Translations under genes and position numbers: made by a program | Part shown: positions 6,752-8,676 of the stretch, piece after piece | Layout: the number at the start of each line of letters is the position of its first letter | How positions within the stretch are numbered: the first letter of the stretch is position 1 | The notes under the pieces: model-generated | The model's input: only the letters and a program-made list of their open reading frames with translations | The model's database searches: none | Told to the model about the DNA's origin: nothing | Source: an uncultured beta proteobacterium | GTDB taxonomy: Bacteria; Pseudomonadota; Gammaproteobacteria; Burkholderiales; Rhodocyclaceae | Direction: 5' to 3' | Assembly (NCBI GenBank): GCA_903953145.1 | Contig: CAJBIL010000292.1 | Coordinates: 1 to 8,676 of the forward strand | DNA: 8,676 nt

Positions 6752-7849
6752 TTATACGCTGCCCGGAATCTTCGGCGTAGCGCACACCACATCACCGCAC
6801 TGCGCACGATGACGCAACGCATGATCCATCAACACCAGTGCCAGCATCGCCTCAGCAATCGGCGTTGCACGAATGCCGACACAGGGATCATGCCGGCCAT
6901 GCGTTTCAACCGTTGTTGGCTCGCCCGCCAGATTAACCGAGCGACGTGACAAACGAATGCTTGAGGTCGGCTTGATCGCCATGTTCACCACGATGTCCTG
7001 CCCGGTCGAAATCCCACCGAGCACACCGCCCGCGTTGTTGCTTAAAAAACCCGCCGGCGTCATCTCGTCGCCGTGCTCGCTGCCCTTCTGCGCCACACTG
7101 GCAAAGCCGGCACCAATCTCGACGCCCTTGACCGCATTGATATTCATCATCGCGTAAGCAATCTCGGCATCGAGACGGTCATACACCGGCTCACCCCAGC
7201 CTGGCGGCACGCCGGTCGCCGATACCGTAATCTGCGCGCCCACCGAATCACCGGACTTGCGCAACTGATCCATGTACGCCTCAAGCTGCGGGACAATCGC
7301 CGCATTGGGCGCAAAAAACGGGTTCTCAGTGATCTGTATTGCGTCCACAAACGGAATCGCAATCGGCCCGAGCTGGCTCATCCAGCCGCAAATCGTCACG
7401 CCGTAGCGCTCGTTCAACCACTTGCGTGCAATCGCACCAGCCGCCACACGCACCGCCGTCTCACGCGCCGACGAACGACCGCCACCGCGATAATCACGGA
7501 AGCCGTATTTCTGCGTGTAGGCATAGTCGGCATGCCCCGGGCGGAAAGCCTCGGCAATGTTGCCGTAATCCTTGCTGCGCTGGTCTTCATTGCGAATCAG
7601 CAAGCCAATCGGCGTGCCGGTCGTTTTACCTTCAAACACCCCGGAAAGAATTTCAACCGTATCTGACTCACGGCGCTGCGTTACATGGCGCGACGTTCCC
7701 GGCTTGCGCCGATCCAGTTCGGCCTGAATATCGGCTTCGCAGATTTCCAACCCCGGCGGGCAGCCATCAACAATGCAGCCAATCGCCGCGCCGTGTGATT
7801 CGCCAAACGAAGTCACCGTGAACAAAGTACCAAGAGTGTTGCCGGACAT
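6752..7849 (-). CDS. aroC: Chorismate synthase
   Basis: AroC converts 5-enolpyruvylshikimate-3-phosphate to chorismate, the last step of the shikimate pathway, in the cytosol and with reduced FMN as cofactor. The 365-residue product has the usual length and all three family signatures: GESHGAAIGCIVDGCP near the N-terminus, GGGRSSARET (122-131), and the C-terminal HGRHDPCVGIRA region. The two histidines considered catalytic in the family are present as His19 and His106. The ATG at 7849 gives the standard MSGNTLG start, with GAGAA 6-8 bases before it. The 111-base gap to ilvN contains a TATGAT -10-like element at 7886-7891 but no convincing -35, so an own promoter is possible but unproven. A clear terminator follows the gene. 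Confidence 0.98.
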   Translation of the reverse strand: MSGNTLGTLFTVTSFGESHGAAIGCIVDGCPPGLEICEADIQAELDRRKPGTSRHVTQRRESDTVEILSGVFEGKTTGTPIGLLIRNEDQRSKDYGNIAEAFRPGHADYAYTQKYGFRDYRGGGRSSARETAVRVAAGAIARKWLNERYGVTICGWMSQLGPIAIPFVDAIQITENPFFAPNAAIVPQLEAYMDQLRKSGDSVGAQITVSATGVPPGWGEPVYDRLDAEIAYAMMNINAVKGVEIGAGFASVAQKGSEHGDEMTPAGFLSNNAGGVLGGISTGQDIVVNMAIKPTSSIRLSRRSVNLAGEPTTVETHGRHDPCVGIRATPIAEAMLALVLMDHALRHRAQCGDVVCATPKIPGSV

Positions 7850-7960
7850 GAAATTCTCGAATGCGTTGGAATAGGCTAAAAGTTTATCATAGGCCGCAAA
7901 AGCCCTTGAATGGCGGACGAAGCGATGGCGCAGACGGCGGCAAGCGCGGCCGCTAACGCG

Positions 7961-8269
7961 CTACTGAAAAAACGCCTCCAGCCGATCAAACACCGCATGC
8001 TCAGCGCCATGTCGACGCACAAATAGCACGTCCTCAAGCTTCTCCAGTTGTTTCACCATCTGTTCAAGACGCCCGTCTTCATTGACCAGCAGCCAGATGC
8101 GGCTGGTTGCACCGTTACCGACCGGCATGCAGATGATGCCTTCGACGTTATAGGCACGGCGCGAGAACATGCTGACGACGTGCGACATGACGCCGGCGTG
8201 GTTGTTCACATCCAGTTCCAGCACTGCGCGGGCGAGCGCCTTGTTTTCTGCTTTTGATATTGCATTCAT
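7961..8269 (-). CDS. ilvN: Acetohydroxyacid synthase I-type small subunit
   Basis: IlvN is the regulatory subunit of acetohydroxyacid synthase; in E. coli isozyme I it activates the large subunit and confers valine feedback inhibition. The product has 102 residues, matching E. coli IlvN (96) rather than the longer IlvH (about 163). One ACT domain is visible: LELDVNNHAGVMSHV, then FSRRAYNVEGI, then SRIWLLVNEDGRLEQM and KLEDVLFVRRH, ending in AFFQ like E. coli IlvN. A TTG two codons upstream (8275) would extend the frame, but the GGAGGT site (8275-8280) overlaps it, so the ATG at 8269 is the start. It begins 2 bases after the ilvB stop codon, so the two subunits are almost certainly translated together. 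The stop is TAG. No T-run hairpin follows; a short GC-rich stem around a GCGGCCGC site (7946-7953) is the only structure. Confidence 0.95.
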   Translation of the reverse strand: MNAISKAENKALARAVLELDVNNHAGVMSHVVSMFSRRAYNVEGIICMPVGNGATSRIWLLVNEDGRLEQMVKQLEKLEDVLFVRRHGAEHAVFDRLEAFFQ

Positions 8270-8271
8270 TT

Positions 8272-8676
8272 TCAACCTCCAATCATGTCTTTATTGGCTG
8301 CACCCGGCGCAACCATCGGGAGAACCTGCTCGCGCATGTCGATGCTGGCGTGGATCAGCATCGGGCCACGCATCGAAAGGGCTTCGGCCAGGGCGGCGCG
8401 CGGATCGCTTTCCTTATCAAGATCAACGGTGGCAAAACCGAAGGCATCGGCCACCTTGATGAAATCCGGTTGCCCCTTGAATTTCGAAGCAAAAATACGC
8501 TCACCATAGAACATCGTTTGCTGCTGGAAGACGAGGCCGAGCGAGGCGTTGTTCATCAGAACAATCTTCACATTGACGCCCTCCTCCACCGCCGTCACAA
8601 ACTCCTGCACGTTCATCAGAATACTGCCGTCACCGGTAAAGCAAACCACCGTGCGCTCGGGTTCGGCGAGCGCCGC
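8272..8676 (-). CDS. ilvB: Acetohydroxyacid synthase I-type large subunit, C-terminal part
   Basis: Only the last 134 codons are in the window; the gene continues beyond the right edge with roughly 430 residues missing by comparison with E. coli IlvB (562). The catalytic subunit uses thiamine diphosphate to condense pyruvate with pyruvate or 2-oxobutyrate to acetolactate or acetohydroxybutyrate. The thiamine-diphosphate/Mg motif is complete: GDGSILMN, about 26 residues, then NN. The tail LPMVAPGAANKDMIGG resembles the end of E. coli IlvB (PMVPPGAAN) rather than IlvI or IlvG. The last codons contain GGAGGT, which serves as the ribosome-binding site for ilvN. The frame is open to the edge without a stop, so any start called inside the window (for example GTG at 8649) would be false. 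Confidence 0.95.
   Translation of the reverse strand, partial: AALAEPERTVVCFTGDGSILMNVQEFVTAVEEGVNVKIVLMNNASLGLVFQQQTMFYGERIFASKFKGQPDFIKVADAFGFATVDLDKESDPRAALAEALSMRGPMLIHASIDMREQVLPMVAPGAANKDMIGG
8275..8280 (-). promoter_or_regulatory. Ribosome-binding site of ilvN inside ilvB end
   Basis: GGAGGT on the minus strand is a near-perfect anti-16S sequence. It lies 5 bases before ATG 8269 and immediately before the ilvB stop codon. It rules out the TTG at 8275 as the ilvN start. Confidence 0.85.

Noticed and set aside
7073..7666. 197-codon plus-strand open frame opposite aroC
   Set aside because: It is antisense to the conserved core of chorismate synthase, its composition (many His, Arg, Thr) is typical of a shadow frame, and no start context supports it.
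7900..7963. GC-rich palindrome (GCGGCCGC) after ilvN as a terminator
   Set aside because: The stem is only about 4 bp around the loop and no T-run follows.

Overview
This 8.7-kb window is a conventional bacterial core-metabolism region. All eleven genes lie on the minus strand, so transcription runs from high to low coordinates. The moderately high G+C by eye and the order leuC-(small lipoprotein)-leuD-leuB-asd point to a betaproteobacterium. The MFS transporter close to aroC fits this. Genus cannot be settled from the sequence alone.

In transcription order, the right edge holds the 3' end of ilvB and complete ilvN, the two subunits of an acetohydroxyacid synthase of the enterobacterial isozyme I type. 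Next come aroC (chorismate synthase), a strong intrinsic terminator, a small YdcH-family (DUF465) gene, and a 12-helix major facilitator whose start codon lies inside a perfect 11-bp inverted repeat. A lipoprotein M48 zinc metallopeptidase follows. After a gap with a good sigma70-type promoter comes leuC, a tiny entericidin-like lipoprotein gene, leuD, leuB and the first 315 codons of asd, which runs off the left edge.

Functionally the window is dominated by amino-acid synthesis. IlvBN makes the acetohydroxy acids that lead to valine, isoleucine and (through 2-oxoisovalerate) leucine. LeuCD and LeuB carry out the isomerisation and oxidative decarboxylation steps of the leucine branch. Asd makes aspartate semialdehyde for lysine, threonine, methionine and diaminopimelate. 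AroC makes chorismate for aromatic amino acids and other products. The leu genes and asd are tightly packed and look like one transcription unit started in front of leuC. The peptidase, transporter and YdcH genes have no evident pathway link to them.

I found no mobile element, CRISPR array, RNA gene, frameshift or clear new system. There is no gene-free stretch over 300 bases; the longest gaps are 4231-4351 and 7850-7960. The points most worth a second look are the entericidin-like gene wedged between the two isomerase subunit genes with a TAATG stop/start overlap, the aroC terminator that ends 12 bases before the YdcH start codon, and the hairpin that covers the transporter start codon.
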